This document shows, one piece after another, positions 5,227-5,653 of a stretch of 5,653 bases of DNA (the first letter of the stretch is position 1; each line of letters starts with the position of its first letter). The stretch spans positions 1 through 5,653 of the forward strand of contig JABJES010000140.1 in assembly GCA_018663165.1 (NCBI GenBank), in the 5' to 3' direction. The translations under genes and the position numbers were made by a program. Under the pieces are notes generated by a model. That model had not been told where the DNA came from and made no database searches. It was given only the letters and a program-made list of their open reading frames with translations. The DNA is from Rhodospirillaceae bacterium. Lineage in GTDB: Bacteria; Pseudomonadota; Alphaproteobacteria; UBA11136.

Positions 5227-5493
5227 ATGAGCCAAGCCGAAGTTGAACGCTTTATTGACGATCTGAAAGGCGACGAGGCCCTGCGCGCCGACATCGCGAG
5301 CGACCCGGCGAGCCTCGCCACCGCCGTTAAAAAGGCCAATACCAATGGCTATGACTTTACAATCGAGGAGGCCAAAGCCTTTATCAGCGCCCAGGCCAAG
5401 GCCGAACTTTCCGACGAACAGCTCGATCAGGTGGTGGGCGGGTGGAGTATCACCAACCTATTAGCGTCGGGCGCTAAAGACTTAGTAAACTGA
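5227..5493 (+). CDS. Nif11-like leader peptide, RiPP precursor 2 (short core)
   Basis: Precursor of 88 residues. The leader (1-72) closely follows precursor 1: MSQAEVERFIDDLKGDEALR, GYDFTIEEAKAFISAQAK (41-58), LSDEQLDQVVGG (61-72), ending at the same residue number. The core after Gly-Gly is 16 residues, WSITNLLASGAKDLVN, unrelated to that of precursor 1, without Cys and with one Trp at the first position. The ATG at 5227 is preferred to an in-frame TTG at 5215 because it aligns with its two paralogues and has GGGGGGA immediately upstream. It lies 31 nt after precursor 1 and 36 nt before precursor 3, consistent with one transcript. No terminator is seen between the genes. Confidence 0.87.
   Translation: MSQAEVERFIDDLKGDEALRADIASDPASLATAVKKANTNGYDFTIEEAKAFISAQAKAELSDEQLDQVVGGWSITNLLASGAKDLVN
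5461..5477 (+). repeat. Hairpin inside the core-coding part of precursor 2
   Basis: TTAGCG, 5-nt loop, CGCTAA: a perfect 6-bp inverted repeat coding LASGA(K) near the 3' end of the gene. No T tract follows. It may be a transcript hairpin or simply a codon coincidence. Confidence 0.3.
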
Positions 5494-5529
5494 ATGTCGC
5501 CTGTGATGATATTCTAAGGAGAGACAATA

Positions 5530-5653
5530 ATGAGCCAAGCCGAAGTTGAACGCTTCATCGCCGACATAAAAGGCGACGAAGCCCTGCGCGCCGACACGGC
5601 GAGCAACCCGGCAAGCCTTGCCGCAATCGTCGAAAAAGCCAAGGCCAAGGGCT
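5530..5653 (+). CDS. Nif11-like leader peptide, RiPP precursor 3 (partial, C-terminus off the right edge)
   Basis: The first 41 codons are visible, beginning MSQAEVERFIADIKGDEALR and running to KAKAKG at the window end. The leader matches precursor 2 so closely that the first 26 nt of both genes are identical, with further long matches around GDEALRAD and NPASLA. A strong AAGGAGAG ribosome site (5516-5523) lies 6 nt before the ATG, the best of the three. The Gly-Gly site and core are outside the window, so what peptide it carries is unknown. Confidence 0.85.
   Translation, partial: MSQAEVERFIADIKGDEALRADTASNPASLAAIVEKAKAKG

Noticed and set aside
4866..5493. Lanthipeptide or sactipeptide precursors
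   Set aside because: The two complete cores contain no cysteine, which both thioether chemistries need.
4866..5653. A role in nitrogen fixation suggested by the family name Nif11
   Set aside because: No nif gene is present, and the double-glycine leaders with variable cores fit peptide precursors.

Overview
The window looks like chromosomal DNA of an alphaproteobacterium, possibly of a Rhodospirillales-like lineage. The main reason is the gene order ftsB-like, pdhA, pdhB on one strand, with an E1-beta subunit that carries its own N-terminal lipoyl domain. That arrangement is typical of Alphaproteobacteria. The lineage below class level is inference. Coding regions have a moderate GC content (about 53% in one stretch counted by hand).

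Layout. Positions 1-1703 (minus strand) hold the pyruvate dehydrogenase E1 genes: pdhA complete, and pdhB cut by the left edge. They are separated by only 5 nt. Upstream on the same strand is a small FtsB/DivIC-like division protein (1883-2197). A divergent gene at 2336-2674 (plus) encodes an ABM-fold monooxygenase-like protein. It converges on a RhlE-type DEAD-box RNA helicase (2755-4125, minus), and the two share a bidirectional terminator at 2691-2718. Upstream of the helicase on the same strand is a CspA-family cold-shock protein (4211-4420) with a good promoter about 160 nt upstream and hence a long 5' leader. The csp-helicase pair looks like an RNA-chaperone module, with three hairpins in the gap between the two genes.

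Positions 4621-4860 are an AT-rich gene-poor stretch (about 32% GC by hand count). It leads into the most unusual part of the window: at least three tandem plus-strand genes for Nif11-like leader peptides (4866-5195, 5227-5493, 5530 to beyond the right edge). Each starts MSQ(A/S)(E/D)(V/I)ERFI. The two complete ones end their leader in a double-glycine motif and are followed by completely different core peptides. One core is 37 residues, Ser/Thr/Val/Ala-rich and built of a hexapeptide repeat. The other is 16 residues. Neither has any cysteine. This is the precursor part of a ribosomally made, probably post-translationally modified peptide (RiPP) system. Any maturation enzymes or exporter lie outside the window, so the chemistry cannot be read here.
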